From Corallococcus silvisoli (GTDB lineage Bacteria; Myxococcota; Myxococcia; Myxococcales; Myxococcaceae), in the NCBI RefSeq assembly GCF_009909145.1, contig NZ_JAAAPJ010000007.1, forward strand, positions 488,191 to 552,190: a stretch of 64,000 bases of DNA, read 5' to 3'. The notes under the pieces were generated by a model, which did no database searches, was not told the origin of the DNA, and saw only the letters and a program-made list of their open reading frames with translations. Made by a program: the position numbers and the translations under genes. How positions within the stretch are numbered: position 1 is the first letter of the stretch; each line of letters begins with the position of its first letter. This document shows positions 9,401-17,230 of the stretch, piece by piece.

Positions 9401-9462
9401 AGGCGCTCGCGGGGGCCACGGTGGTTTTGGACGCGGCCTGCGGCTTCACCCTCAACCGCTGA
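6415..9462 (+). CDS. RapA-like SNF2 family ATPase
   Basis: 1015 aa from the chosen ATG at 6415, close to RapA length (968). The N-terminal ~130 residues resemble RapA Tudor-like domains (YLPQPEWGVGHLVS...). The SNF2 motor follows: motif I DEVGLGKTIEAGM (~180), DEAH box IIDEAHHLKG (~286), LLLTATPMQL, FTESRDTLES, and EGRNFQFAHHLVHYDLPW with QRIGRLDRIGQ. The C-terminal third contains the RapA-type HPLVEAL segment and a helical tail. In E. coli, RapA binds RNA polymerase core and promotes recycling; related ATPases also remodel other nucleoprotein complexes. No methylase or nuclease gene is adjacent, arguing against a defence system. No clear Shine-Dalgarno at 6415; upstream in-frame ATGs give low-complexity extensions. 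Confidence 0.85.
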   Translation: MASLVEGLKVRYLPQPEWGVGHLVSLQEQGAKALIAFPSREDAPVLVSTRGGALVPCQLPKGEPIQTPKGRKATILGEEPGARGLRRYVVRYEDSGEEDELPESEVRALAPRSDLLSTLRDGRVGDAKAFMLRKQALVLDDERRGDALGALLASRVMVKPHQVGVVQRVLSARRPRFVLADEVGLGKTIEAGMVFSALRLVGLARRCLVVAPSHLTVQWLVELFHKFNQLFTLMDSDRYEQSLKEAPDVSPWARFPLVVTSLELLSRTREHREEVAAEDAFWDLVIIDEAHHLKGEKAFAAAKGLAANSWGLLLLTATPMQLDPAEYHGLLTLIDAATAPTVKGFEARLQRQEELSAAVRALREGKDAKAAVAALASRFPEDARLQTLKEKEALLAHLAETYSLSDRLVRNRRAVVGGFSTRRLHRHPVQLTPEELKARDAALATLAQGTLRGAPLANVLRRLESSPAAFAGAVKANPALKGADLKLTGRDAKLLVFVDVLRGIWKAEPRAKVLVFTESRDTLESLQSELSREGVEALGYHGDLPLVERDRQVARFRDPEGPRVLLCTEVGGEGRNFQFAHHLVHYDLPWSPSTVEQRIGRLDRIGQTHPVEIHVFDPAGTLAADVLMLLADAVGVFGETVGGLDAVLEEVEDRIAELALLPREARVEYAAQLKARVEAAREQVKRAYDPLLDVRSFDKPAVARLVARAQERMGEEPPDEDSDEEAPPLEDGLWSVARDLDERLEETVTELARRVGIGVDTDEQVEAFQVAFQFGHALNVEGLPGIDVMQDRTVLGTFWRDTAVEAEELEYFATGHPLVEALFGFLKDGPYGRSGFRLIEKRGLKKPARGLELLFHIQLPEPEDTSPGARVPSRQLARFLERTLLPVAVVDGPQGPVADDSVLSALEADGKALKGDEVHQAFPGFGAFVDAALPVAQAAAQAELQRRAKKAQAALEAERDAAAARLRLSLAHQGLPPEAVEAQVDAERHHSARLLQALAGATVVLDAACGFTLNR

Positions 9463-9469
9463 AGCCAAA

Positions 9470-9525
9470 CCATTGAGTCACAATGGAATCGGTCCTGACG
9501 GGGCTTCGGCCATTTGACCGATTCC
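9470..9525. other. Two overlapping inverted repeats between RapA-like gene and tad operon
   Basis: CCATTG-N5-CAATGG (9470-9486) runs into GGAATCGGTC-N21-GACCGATTCC (9485-9494 with 9516-9525, perfect 10-bp arms). The longer loop can itself form a GGC-TTCG-GCC stem. There is no T-tract, so it is either a U-less terminator of the RapA-like gene or an operator/leader structure ahead of the tad-like operon starting at 9566. Confidence 0.45.
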
Positions 9526-9565
9526 CCAATCACCGAGAATCTAGGAGGAAGGCACCCTGCCCCCC

Positions 9566-10360
9566 ATGGCCTTCCCCCGCCCCCCACGTCGGCAGCTCGA
9601 GTCCGGTCAGGCCGCTGTCGAGGCGGCGCTGTGCATGCCGTTGGTGGTGTTCATGGTGCTGGGCACGCTGCAGCTCTTCATGCTGCTGCAGGGCCGCATC
9701 CTGGCGCAGGTGGCGGTGTACCGCGCGGTGCGCGCGGGCAGCCTGAACCACGGCAGCTGCGAGGCGATGACGCACGCGGCGATGGTGACGATGCTGCCCA
9801 CGGTGGAGCACACCCGGACGCCCGCGCAGCTGGCGAACGCGTTCGAGCCGCGCCGGCGCAACTACCTGCGCGTGCGCGGCTCGCGGGGCACGCTGTTCAC
9901 GGAAGGGCCCATGGTGGAGATCGTCCGGGAGTCGCCGGACGTGGCGTGGGTGCGGGGGCTGGGCGAAGAGGACCTGATGTTCGACGTGCCCACGGACAAC
10001 GCCGCGGAGCTGCGGCGGCACACGCTCGAGATCCGCATGGTGGCCTGGTACTACATGCGCGTCCCGTTCGCGGACTGGGTGATGAGCCGGATGTTCCTGG
10101 CCCAGTTCCACCTGAAGAACTACACGGCGGACAACCCGCTCAGCCCGGCGCAGAAGGAGTCGGACTGGTGGGCGGACACCGACGTGGAGCTGGGGCCGGA
10201 TGACTGGCCCGGCGGGGACCTGGGCGACCGGATGGTGCGCTGGAGCGCGCAGGGGCACTACCTGTTCCCCATCCAGGTGCACGCGACCATGCGGATGATG
10301 ACCCCGGTGCGGGCGGAGAACTTCCAGGGAGGTGCCGGATGCAGCCTGCACGGCTTCTGA
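9566..10360 (+). CDS. TadE-like pilus assembly protein
   Basis: 264 aa. The N-terminus ends in the TadE/pseudopilin-like pattern ESGQAAVEAALCMPLVV (Glu before a ~22-residue hydrophobic helix, residues ~17-38). The remaining ~220 residues form a soluble extracytoplasmic domain, longer than most TadE proteins. TadE-type minor pseudopilins act at the inner membrane in Tad/Flp pilus or secretion systems. It is the first gene of a four-gene unit, overlapping the next by 22 nt. A strong AGGAGGAAGG lies ~14-20 nt upstream; an in-frame CTG at 9557 would have better spacing, so the start is slightly uncertain. Confidence 0.78.
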   Translation: MAFPRPPRRQLESGQAAVEAALCMPLVVFMVLGTLQLFMLLQGRILAQVAVYRAVRAGSLNHGSCEAMTHAAMVTMLPTVEHTRTPAQLANAFEPRRRNYLRVRGSRGTLFTEGPMVEIVRESPDVAWVRGLGEEDLMFDVPTDNAAELRRHTLEIRMVAWYYMRVPFADWVMSRMFLAQFHLKNYTADNPLSPAQKESDWWADTDVELGPDDWPGGDLGDRMVRWSAQGHYLFPIQVHATMRMMTPVRAENFQGGAGCSLHGF

Positions 10361-11877
10361 GGCATGGCGGACGTGGACAGGCGCTGGTGCTGTTCTCGCT
10401 GTCGCTCCTGCTCCTGACGTTGATGGTGTTGATGACGCTGGGCTTCGGCATGCGCGCCAAGGAGCGCGTCGAAATCCAGATGGCGGCGGACGCGGCGGCG
10501 TACAGCCAGGCGGTGTCCACGGCGCGCACGTTCAACGCCATCGCGGTGATGAACCGCGCGCAGATCGCCCACATGGTGGCGATGGCGGGCACCCAGTCGA
10601 TGATCAGCTACGGCAGCCAGCAGTACGCCGCCCGGCAGGCGTCCCCGTGCCCCCTGCCCTCCACGGCCTGGTCCGGCCTGGACCAGGCCGCGGCCACGCA
10701 GGTGCAGCAGCTGCAGGGCCGCGCGGGCGACATGTTCCGGGCGGAGCTGGTCATGTACAACCGGCTGGTGGGGACCCACCTGGCGGGGCAGGGGCTCACG
10801 AAGCTCATCGCCCGGCAGATCAACCCGGAGCTCGACGCGCCTCCGGAAGGCTCAGGCAAGTCGCTGTCGGAGGTGTCCGGCGGTTCGTCCGCGGGCACCA
10901 GCTACGAGCAGTACATGGAGCAGGAGCGCACCGGCGGGGTGCCGTCCAGCTCCGGCGCGGTGGCGCTCGCCGGAGGCCATGGCACCGTCACGCTGAACGC
11001 CACCATGGGCAGCCTGGGGTGGACGTGGGTGCACAACCGGGGGAGCGGCAGCGCGGGCTTCGGTTCGGGCGCCGCGGCGAACAACCCCGGCTTCCGGCGC
11101 TACGCCAGCGCGTCCTCGATGGACTCCTCCACCTACCAGACCATCTCCGGCCGCAACTCGTGGGCGCACGACCACGGCCGGGCCACGCCCGTCATCTGCC
11201 CGGACGGCAACACCTATCCGGGCGCCGCGTCCGACGCCTGGGTGATGTCCGACGAGCTGCAGTCCACGCAGGACCAGCACGTGTACGGCGCGGGCAAGCC
11301 GCCGCCGGGCCAGGGCGCGGAGGACAACACCACCGTGGATGAGCGCCACACGCTGGGCGCCTGCAACGTGTGCCCCGGCATCTGGCCCTACTCGATTGGC
11401 TTCAACGCGGGGCTCCTGCAGGGCAACGCCGACGAGAATGACTACGGCCAGCCCAAGCTGTACGCGGTGCTCCTGCGCGACTACGCCAGCCCCTCGCGCC
11501 GCGCGCGGCCGGATCCCTGGAACCTGCTGTTCACCTTCAAGTTCGCCAACCAGGACGTGGAGTTCGACAACTCCGCGCCCCTGGGCCGCATCCAGCCCAC
11601 GGGCCGCGAGGACGTGCAGCGCAACCAGGTGGCCCTGGCCGCGGGGCTCGCCTACTACCACCGGCCCCGCCCCGCGGCGGTGGGCGGCGGCTGGGAGGAG
11701 CCCCCCAACTTCCTCAACCCCTTCTGGCGCGCCACGCTGGTGAGCGCCGAGGGCGCCCGCGACGACAAGCCCGCGAGCAGCCTGGACCAGGCGGGCTTCA
11801 CGGAGCACGCGGACGCGCTGCGCAAGCTGGACGGCGCGGGCTACCGCGGCGGCAGCCACACGGGCGGGAGGTACTGA
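10339..11877 (+). CDS. TadG-like Flp pilus assembly protein
   Basis: 512 aa. The N-terminus has GGRGQALVLFSLSLLLLTLM, a single membrane helix (~13-35), followed by an ERVEIQMAADAAAYSQAVSTAR segment typical of TadG N-terminal regions, where the 'AADAAA' stretch follows the helix. The long exported domain is rich in Gly/Ser/Asn and has no von Willebrand A motif, so it is TadG-like only at the N-terminus. A CNVCPG pair could form a disulfide. The start overlaps the upstream gene by 22 nt and is preceded by GGGAGGTG, implying translational coupling. Confidence 0.72.
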   Translation: MQPARLLRHGGRGQALVLFSLSLLLLTLMVLMTLGFGMRAKERVEIQMAADAAAYSQAVSTARTFNAIAVMNRAQIAHMVAMAGTQSMISYGSQQYAARQASPCPLPSTAWSGLDQAAATQVQQLQGRAGDMFRAELVMYNRLVGTHLAGQGLTKLIARQINPELDAPPEGSGKSLSEVSGGSSAGTSYEQYMEQERTGGVPSSSGAVALAGGHGTVTLNATMGSLGWTWVHNRGSGSAGFGSGAAANNPGFRRYASASSMDSSTYQTISGRNSWAHDHGRATPVICPDGNTYPGAASDAWVMSDELQSTQDQHVYGAGKPPPGQGAEDNTTVDERHTLGACNVCPGIWPYSIGFNAGLLQGNADENDYGQPKLYAVLLRDYASPSRRARPDPWNLLFTFKFANQDVEFDNSAPLGRIQPTGREDVQRNQVALAAGLAYYHRPRPAAVGGGWEEPPNFLNPFWRATLVSAEGARDDKPASSLDQAGFTEHADALRKLDGAGYRGGSHTGGRY

Positions 11878-11880
11878 CCC

Positions 11881-12861
11881 ATGGCCTCGCGCACTTCCGC
11901 TTCGCGCCGGGGACAGGCGCTCGTCGAGACGGCACTGGGGTCGCTGGTGTTCGTCACCGTCCTGATGTTCGGCATCTACTTCGCGGAAGTGGCCGCGCTG
12001 ACCCTCAAGGTGCAGGAGGCCGCCAACTTCGCGCTGTGGGAGGCCACCGGGCACGTGATGCACGACCCGGAGACCGGCGTCTTCCAGCGCTCCAACGCGG
12101 AGGCGCTGGCGTCCTCGGAGGCCGCCGCGCGCTACCAGGACTTCGACGGCCGGGCCGGCCGCACCAGCGGCGCGATGACCTTCCAGCTGGCCCTGGCGCG
12201 CGCCACGCGCGTGGAGGTGGACTGCGAACCGACGCGGCCTCCGGGCAGCGACGTGGCCATCCTGGGCACGCGCCCGCAGGACGCGGATCCAGGCTCGGAG
12301 GCGCTGCGCAAGGCCATGGACATCCAGTCCGACGGCATCTCCTGCACGGCCTCCACCACGCTGCGCGCGGAGCGCCTGGGCAACTTCATGGAGCCGGAGT
12401 TCTTCAAGGTGTCGCACCGGCTGGCCAGCGACCAGTTCCGCGTGTGCGCCGCCGGTCGCGCGTCAGGCGGGCGCTGCACGCGGCGCTTCTTCATGCTGCT
12501 GGACGACTGGGGGCTGGCTGGCGTGGCGGAGGGGCGCGCCTGCGGGCTCAACATCAACGGCGCCGCGACGTGCGCGAACCCGGACTACTACGAGTGGGCG
12601 CAGCGCGTGTACCGCGAGAACGGCGCGGCCGGGGGCGCGGGCAGCGCGCTGATGGCGGGGGTGGGCGCGCTGGGCGGCGTGAACGAGGACCAGTTCTTCA
12701 TGAGCTTCCGCGGCAAGGAAGACAACTACGAGGAGAACATCGGCGCGTCGCACGCGGGCAACCAGTCCGTCTGGGAGACCACGCCCTTCAAGGCGGAGAA
12801 CATCTCCCCCAAGTACGACATCCCGCGGCGCAACAAGTGGCTGGGAGGCGTGCCGCATTGA
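11881..12861 (+). CDS. TadE-like pilus assembly protein (second copy)
   Basis: 326 aa. Basic N-terminus, then RRGQALVETALGSLVF and a membrane helix (~17-40): the TadE hallmark of a conserved Glu just before the helix. A large exported domain with several Cys (CEPT, SCTAS, VCAAG, RACGL, ATCAN) probably carries disulfides. It starts 3 nt after the TadG-like stop with GGGAGGT ~9 nt upstream. With the first TadE-like protein it could form the heteromeric minor pseudopilin pair seen in Tad loci (TadE/TadF). Confidence 0.75.
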   Translation: MASRTSASRRGQALVETALGSLVFVTVLMFGIYFAEVAALTLKVQEAANFALWEATGHVMHDPETGVFQRSNAEALASSEAAARYQDFDGRAGRTSGAMTFQLALARATRVEVDCEPTRPPGSDVAILGTRPQDADPGSEALRKAMDIQSDGISCTASTTLRAERLGNFMEPEFFKVSHRLASDQFRVCAAGRASGGRCTRRFFMLLDDWGLAGVAEGRACGLNINGAATCANPDYYEWAQRVYRENGAAGGAGSALMAGVGALGGVNEDQFFMSFRGKEDNYEENIGASHAGNQSVWETTPFKAENISPKYDIPRRNKWLGGVPH

Positions 12862-13538
12862 GGTGGGCCGCAGGCGTGCTGGCGCTGCTGCTGGCCCTGT
12901 CCGCTGGCGCCCAGGACGCGGGCGTGCCGGACGCGCCGCGCTTCGCGTGGCCCCGGCTCCAGGTGCTGGAGCAGGTGGAGTCGAGCAACCTCGTCGAGGC
13001 GGGCGGCATCCCCGTGGCGCTGCGCGCGGTGCACGTGAAGGAGCCCGTGCGCGTCCTGGTCCAGCGCTTCGCGGACGCGTTCCGCGACGGCGGCCTCTAC
13101 GTGCCGCCCGGCAAGGAGCAGGCGCAGTACGCCAACAACGCGGTCATGCTCACCGCGTTGGATCCACGCCGCCGCATCACCTACACGGTGGTCCTGATGC
13201 CGCAGGTGGATGGCACCACCCAGCTGTACCTGGGGGAGGCCAACCACGCGCTGGCGCGCCCGCCCCAGGCCGACGGGGACTTCGCGCCGCTGCCGCCGCA
13301 GGCCACCGGCGTGCTGCGCGTCAACGCCGAGGGGTCGCGCACGCTCACGTTCCAGGTGCCCCTCGCGGGCTCCCAGGTGCAGGCCTTCTACGACGACGCG
13401 CTGGCGAAGGCCGGGTGGAAGCGCGGCGACGAGCCCGGCCTGTATTCGCGGCCCGGCGCGGAGCTGCGGCTCACGCACCAGCCCGGGTCACCGGGGCAGA
13501 CGTCCGTGGTGCTGCTCCACCAGCAGCGCGCGCGCTGA
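12858..13538 (+). CDS. Secreted protein of the tad-like operon (TTG start)
   Basis: 226 aa. The frame opens with TTG at 12858, overlapping the upstream TGA stop (TTGA) and preceded by GGGAGG at 12843-12848; no ATG or GTG gives a full signal peptide. Residues ~5-20 (AAGVLALLLALSAGAQ) form a signal peptide. The mature protein has no family I recognise; the second half has a beta-rich pattern with QVQAFYDDALAKAGWK, reminiscent of small periplasmic domains. Coupling to the TadE-like gene suggests a role in the same assembly, perhaps as a periplasmic chaperone or anchor. Confidence 0.75.
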   Translation: MRWAAGVLALLLALSAGAQDAGVPDAPRFAWPRLQVLEQVESSNLVEAGGIPVALRAVHVKEPVRVLVQRFADAFRDGGLYVPPGKEQAQYANNAVMLTALDPRRRITYTVVLMPQVDGTTQLYLGEANHALARPPQADGDFAPLPPQATGVLRVNAEGSRTLTFQVPLAGSQVQAFYDDALAKAGWKRGDEPGLYSRPGAELRLTHQPGSPGQTSVVLLHQQRAR

Positions 13539-13540
13539 GG

Positions 13541-14095
13541 TCAGGCGCGCAGCTTCTCGCGCAGCGTCTTCGCGCGGCCCTGCATGTCGGGGTCCAGGCC
13601 GGTGAGCTCGATGGACTTCAGGCGCTGGTCCAGGCTCTTGGGCAGCTTCTTCTGGAGCGTGCCGGCCTCCTGGAGCGCCTCCAGCTTCGCCAGCGCCTTG
13701 TCCACGATGCGCTCGCGCGGGTGGTCCAGCAGGCTGTCCAGGAAGTACGCGTCCTCGGGCATGTCCGGGTACTTCTCCAGGTAGTCCACCACGCCCTTCA
13801 CCCAGTCCGCGCGCGTCTCCGAGTCCTGCACCTTCTGCAGGGCGGCCTTCTGGGCCTTGCGCTTGCCTTCGGGGTCGAACGTCTTCGCCAGGCCTTCGGG
13901 CAGCTCGCCGCCGGTGAAGAGGGCGTCCGCGGCCGTCTTGTATTTCTGGTAGCTGGCGCTGCGCTCCAGCTTCTGCTGCGCCGGGTCATCCTGGCGCGAG
14001 TGGTACTTGCTCTTGCCGCGCTGGGCGTCCAGCTCGCGGTAGGACTTGTTGCGCTTGCCGGTGAAGCCGCCACCGTCGTTGTCGTCTCGGGCCAT
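13541..14095 (-). CDS. Conserved hypothetical charged protein
   Basis: 184 aa, soluble, rich in Lys/Asp/Gln, with no signal peptide or membrane helix. The N-terminus is Gly/Asp-rich and disordered-looking (MARDDNDGGGFTGKRNKSYRE); the rest is helical with regularly spaced charges. No recognised domain. The ATG at 14095 has GGGGAG ~6 nt upstream; a second ATG at 14101 overlaps the preceding TGA as ATGA but would leave no Shine-Dalgarno spacing. It is translationally coupled to the upstream gene, so the two products may work together. Ends 3 nt from the convergent tad-operon stop. Confidence 0.75.
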   Translation of the reverse strand: MARDDNDGGGFTGKRNKSYRELDAQRGKSKYHSRQDDPAQQKLERSASYQKYKTAADALFTGGELPEGLAKTFDPEGKRKAQKAALQKVQDSETRADWVKGVVDYLEKYPDMPEDAYFLDSLLDHPRERIVDKALAKLEALQEAGTLQKKLPKSLDQRLKSIELTGLDPDMQGRAKTLREKLRA

Positions 14096-14097
14096 CT

Positions 14098-14862
14098 TCA
14101 TCTCCCCTTGCGGGCGCGCCACAGCGCCGCCAGTCCCCGCCGGACGAGGGTGCGCACCTGCGCCAGCTCCTCGGGGGCGAGGGGGTGCTCCTCATCCTGC
14201 TCCGCCTCGAACAGCGCTTCCGTCACGTATTCCTGGAGGGCTTCGGGCGCGGGCGGCGCGTCCGGTTCCCTGTCCAGGGCCTTCGCCTCCGCGGCCGTGA
14301 GCCCCGGTGGCCAGCCCAGCTCCAGCATGGCGTGCAGCTCGAAGAGCAGGTGGCGGGCGACCCCATAACCTTCGTCCGTGAGGCCAGCGGCGTCAAGCGC
14401 ACCCAGCAGGCTGTCCTGCCGGTTCTCGTACGCATGCATCAGCCGCGTGCGCGCCTTGTCGTCGTCCTCCAGGTAACGCCAGGCGGCCTCCACGAATTCG
14501 CCGGACGGCTCGCCGGGGTGGAAGGGCGCGGGCGGCTGCAGCCGCTCCTTCTTCGGGCGCGGCGGGCGCGGGCCGTCGTCCTCCAGCCGCACCGCCTTGC
14601 CCTCCAGCACCAGGTCCCAGAGGCCCAGCAGGTTCTGGTACAGGCGGCGCGCCAGCTCCGGGTCCTGGAAGCGGGGCTCCTCCTCGAAGAGCGTGGGAAT
14701 CACCTCGCCGGCGTCGGCGCCCTCCGCGCGCGCCTCGCGCATGCGCTCGAGGACCTCGGGGGTGTCGCAGGGACTGCCAGCCAGCTCCAGCAGTCCGTCG
14801 AGCGTCTGGGCTCCCTCGAACTGGCGGACGAAGTCGGGGGCTCGGTTCTTGGAACGGCTCAT
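14098..14862 (-). CDS. Hypothetical protein, soluble
   Basis: 254 aa from ATG 14862; the frame stays open upstream but encodes Pro/Arg-rich sequence without a ribosome-binding site. The protein is acidic and mostly helical, and contains a Pro/Arg stretch (RPPRPKKERLQPPAPF). No known domain recognised. A TACCGT -10-like box ends 10 nt before the ATG, suggesting a near-leaderless mRNA. Its stop touches the start of the next gene, forming a two-gene unit of unknown function. Confidence 0.72.
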   Translation of the reverse strand: MSRSKNRAPDFVRQFEGAQTLDGLLELAGSPCDTPEVLERMREARAEGADAGEVIPTLFEEEPRFQDPELARRLYQNLLGLWDLVLEGKAVRLEDDGPRPPRPKKERLQPPAPFHPGEPSGEFVEAAWRYLEDDDKARTRLMHAYENRQDSLLGALDAAGLTDEGYGVARHLLFELHAMLELGWPPGLTAAEAKALDREPDAPPAPEALQEYVTEALFEAEQDEEHPLAPEELAQVRTLVRRGLAALWRARKGR

Positions 14863-15032
14863 CGTGGGGGCGACGGTAGGCACAAGGCGGGCGTCCGCGC
14901 ACGGGCCATTCACGCGCGGGTGCGCGTGCGCCGGACGGACGACAGCGGGCGGGGGCCGGGCCGGGGAGCGGACGGCCCCCGGGACGGGCTTGGCTTCCGT
15001 TTCGGACGGGGCGCCCCTACTCTGCGCCATTC

Positions 15033-15737
15033 ATGGCCGTGGAACCCTCGTCCGACCCCTTGAAGTCCGCGATGCAGGAACTCTACCGGGCGCGCGCGGT
15101 GGAGGGGCCCCTGGGGGAGAACGGCCTGCGCACCGTCTGGCACCTGTCGCCCCAGGGCGCGGAGCTGATGTCGCTGGTGGACGAGGACGGCCGCGTGCGC
15201 CGGCAGGAGCTCACGCTCCTGGACGAGCACTGCATCTGGGCCAGCGGCCAGGGCGTGCGCACGGGCCGCGTGGAGGCGGGGGAGTCGCGCCGTCCGCCGG
15301 TGGCCACGGAGGTTCACGCGGATCCAGAGCTGGTGCCCCAGCGGCTGGTGCGCGCAGCGCAGGCGCTGGCCACCTACGAGGGGCAGGACCGCTACATCCT
15401 GCACATGCAGCGGGTGCTGGCGCTGGCGCGCGAGGGCCTGGAGATGTCCAGCGTCACGGCGCCGGACTTCCTGTCGCGGGAGTCCTCCACGCGCGACACC
15501 GTCACCACCCGGACGGTGACCTTCACGCCGGTGACGCCGCCGGAGCCCGTGGCCGCCGCGGAGCCGGAGGCCGCGCCGGAGCCGGAGCCGGTGCTGCTGC
15601 GCTACGGTCAGCCGCTGCCCAACGAGGTACCGCCGCCGGTGGTGCGCCGCTCGGAGGGGCTGGTGATGGTGGGCGTCTTCTGCGTGGCCATCGTGGTGGC
15701 CATCCTGATGCTGGTCGTCCTCATGCGGGGAGGCTGA
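15033..15737 (+). CDS. Hypothetical C-terminally anchored membrane protein
   Basis: 234 aa. The N-terminal ~145 residues are soluble and cytosolic in appearance; a Pro/Glu-rich linker (~165-190) leads to a single C-terminal hydrophobic helix (~211-231) ending LMRGG, a tail-anchor layout. No recognised family. TACTCT at 15018-15023 sits 9 nt before the ATG and could be the -10 of a leaderless transcript; no Shine-Dalgarno is visible. The 3' end overlaps the convergent membrane-protein gene by 17 nt. Confidence 0.75.
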   Translation: MAVEPSSDPLKSAMQELYRARAVEGPLGENGLRTVWHLSPQGAELMSLVDEDGRVRRQELTLLDEHCIWASGQGVRTGRVEAGESRRPPVATEVHADPELVPQRLVRAAQALATYEGQDRYILHMQRVLALAREGLEMSSVTAPDFLSRESSTRDTVTTRTVTFTPVTPPEPVAAAEPEAAPEPEPVLLRYGQPLPNEVPPPVVRRSEGLVMVGVFCVAIVVAILMLVVLMRGG

Positions 15738-16677
15738 GGCGCGCGGGCGAGTCCGCGCGCATCAGGTGCGTCACGTCCGCGTCGGTGGGCACCGGGGCGG
15801 AGGTCCTGCGCCCGGTGGTGATGCGCTCCGGGCCCAGCGTGGTGTGCAGCGGGTGCGCGTCCAGCACCAGCAGGACGGCCACCGCGACGGTGAGCACCAG
15901 ACCGCCCACCCACTCCAGCGCGTGCGTGCGCCGGGCTTCGCGCGCGCGGTACGTCATCAGCCACGTGAAGCCCAGCACCAGCAGGCAGCCCAGGCAGCTC
16001 CAGCGCACCGTGCGCAGCCGCGCCGCCTGCGCCATGCCCTCCGCCATCAGGTCCGGCCGCAGCGTGCCCGGGGCCCGCGACAGCCGCGACAGCAGCGTGA
16101 ACAACTGGTGCGCCTCCAGCGTGCCCACCACCGCCATGCCCGCGAGCGCCGCGGAGACGAGGCTGCCCAGCAGCAGCCCGCGCCGCGCGTCGTGGCCCAG
16201 GCGCTCCGCGCTGAAGTGCGCCATCCCCAGCGCCACCGACAGCGACCCCAGCAGCACCGCGCTCGTCCACGCTCCCAGCAGCCGGGGCGCCATCGCCTTG
16301 CCCATGCCCGCCGTCAGCGCGACGCCCGCGTCGGTCGCGGCCACCAGCGGCAGCGCCGCCTGCATCCGCTCCAGCAGCACCTCCGTGCCCAGCAGGCCCA
16401 GCGTCCACGGCACCGTCGCCATGCCCACCATCACCGCCAGCGGCACCGTCCGGCCCACCAGGGTGGTCCCCGCCGCCACCGTCAGCAGGGGCACCTCCAC
16501 CAGCAGCGCCAATCCCACCAGCACCGCGAACGGCCCCGCGGAGACCACCACGCTCAACAGGCTGGCGGGACTGCCCAGGAGCACCGGCAGCGTGCCGGCC
16601 AGCACGCACGCCGTGGCGGGAACGGCCAGCGCCACGAACAAGCTGGGCGCGACGTGGGGTCTGACTGGAACAAGCAT
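15721..16677 (-). CDS. Polytopic membrane protein, unknown
   Basis: 318 aa with about eight predicted membrane helices and long Ala/Leu/Val/Gly-rich stretches; a loop around residues 165-225 is more hydrophilic (HFSAERLGHDARRG, LSRLSRAPGTLRP). No transporter signature recognised. The ATG at 16677 has no Shine-Dalgarno, but a promoter with TTACCA, a 17-nt spacer and TATTCT ends 8 nt upstream, consistent with a leaderless message. It lies 38 nt after another small membrane-protein gene on the same strand. Confidence 0.75.
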   Translation of the reverse strand: MLVPVRPHVAPSLFVALAVPATACVLAGTLPVLLGSPASLLSVVVSAGPFAVLVGLALLVEVPLLTVAAGTTLVGRTVPLAVMVGMATVPWTLGLLGTEVLLERMQAALPLVAATDAGVALTAGMGKAMAPRLLGAWTSAVLLGSLSVALGMAHFSAERLGHDARRGLLLGSLVSAALAGMAVVGTLEAHQLFTLLSRLSRAPGTLRPDLMAEGMAQAARLRTVRWSCLGCLLVLGFTWLMTYRAREARRTHALEWVGGLVLTVAVAVLLVLDAHPLHTTLGPERITTGRRTSAPVPTDADVTHLMRADSPARLSLPA

Positions 16678-16685
16678 TTCCAGTA

Positions 16686-16714
16686 AGAATAGGGTCTCTG
16701 GCTATTCCTGGTAA
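16686..16714 (-). promoter_or_regulatory. Predicted promoter with almost no leader
   Basis: Minus strand: TTACCA (16714-16709), 17-nt spacer, TATTCT (16691-16686), then 8 nt to the ATG at 16677. It lies entirely in the 38-bp gap after the small membrane-protein gene. Transcription would start at or within a few nt of the start codon. Confidence 0.45.
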
Positions 16715-16715
16715 T

Positions 16716-17111
16716 TCAGACGGGGGGACGACCCACGAGCCAGTAGACGACAGTGCAGATGGCGCCGGCCACGGGGGCGAGGACGATGCCCCAGAGCAGC
16801 AGCTGGTGACAGTCCGCGCCCTGACAGCCGATGCGCCCGTAGGCGAGCACGCCGCCGGTGAGCATGGGCAGGTGCATGCCGGCGATGAACAGGCCCAGGC
16901 CGCGCAGCACGAGCCCGCGGTACCAGGGGCGTGTCCACAGCCGGAAGACGAGCGGGACCAGGACGAGGGTGCCGGTGGCGGCGGCGGCCAGCGCGAAGTG
17001 CCGGGCGGCCACCGCCACGCACGCGCCCGCGGCCAGGAGCAGGGCGGGCGCCAGCAGGAGCGCGTTCAGGGACAGCGGCTCTCGTTCGCGGGGCGGCGGC
17101 GTCGGAGGCAT
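16716..17111 (-). CDS. Small four-helix membrane protein
   Basis: 131 aa from the ATG at 17111 (MPPTPPPR...). Four hydrophobic segments (about 17-37, 43-60, 67-85 and 105-125). A GRIGCQGADCHQ loop between helices three and four contains two Cys and a His (CX4CH), spacing unlike heme c motifs. Unknown function. Follows the ABC exporter gene by ~200 nt on the same strand; that gap contains the duplicated exporter tail. Confidence 0.68.
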   Translation of the reverse strand: MPPTPPPREREPLSLNALLLAPALLLAAGACVAVAARHFALAAAATGTLVLVPLVFRLWTRPWYRGLVLRGLGLFIAGMHLPMLTGGVLAYGRIGCQGADCHQLLLWGIVLAPVAGAICTVVYWLVGRPPV

Positions 17112-17230
17112 GGGCCTGGGCCGAAGGCTCGCAGGGCGTGCCCGGTCGCGCAAGCAGGTCCGGGGCAGGTGGGCACGGGCTCCAAGGCTCTCGCATCCTC
17201 GCGGACGGAGGCATGGCCCCGCGGTGCCGG

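Noticed and set aside
6415..9462. Anti-phage defence system around the SNF2 ATPase
   Set aside because: No nuclease, methylase or PLD gene is adjacent; the flanking genes are a sensor kinase and a tad operon, and the C-terminal domain is RapA-like.
6163..9468. 1101-codon minus-strand frame opposite the RapA-like gene
   Set aside because: The plus strand has all SNF2 motifs; the minus product is His/Arg/Ala low-complexity.
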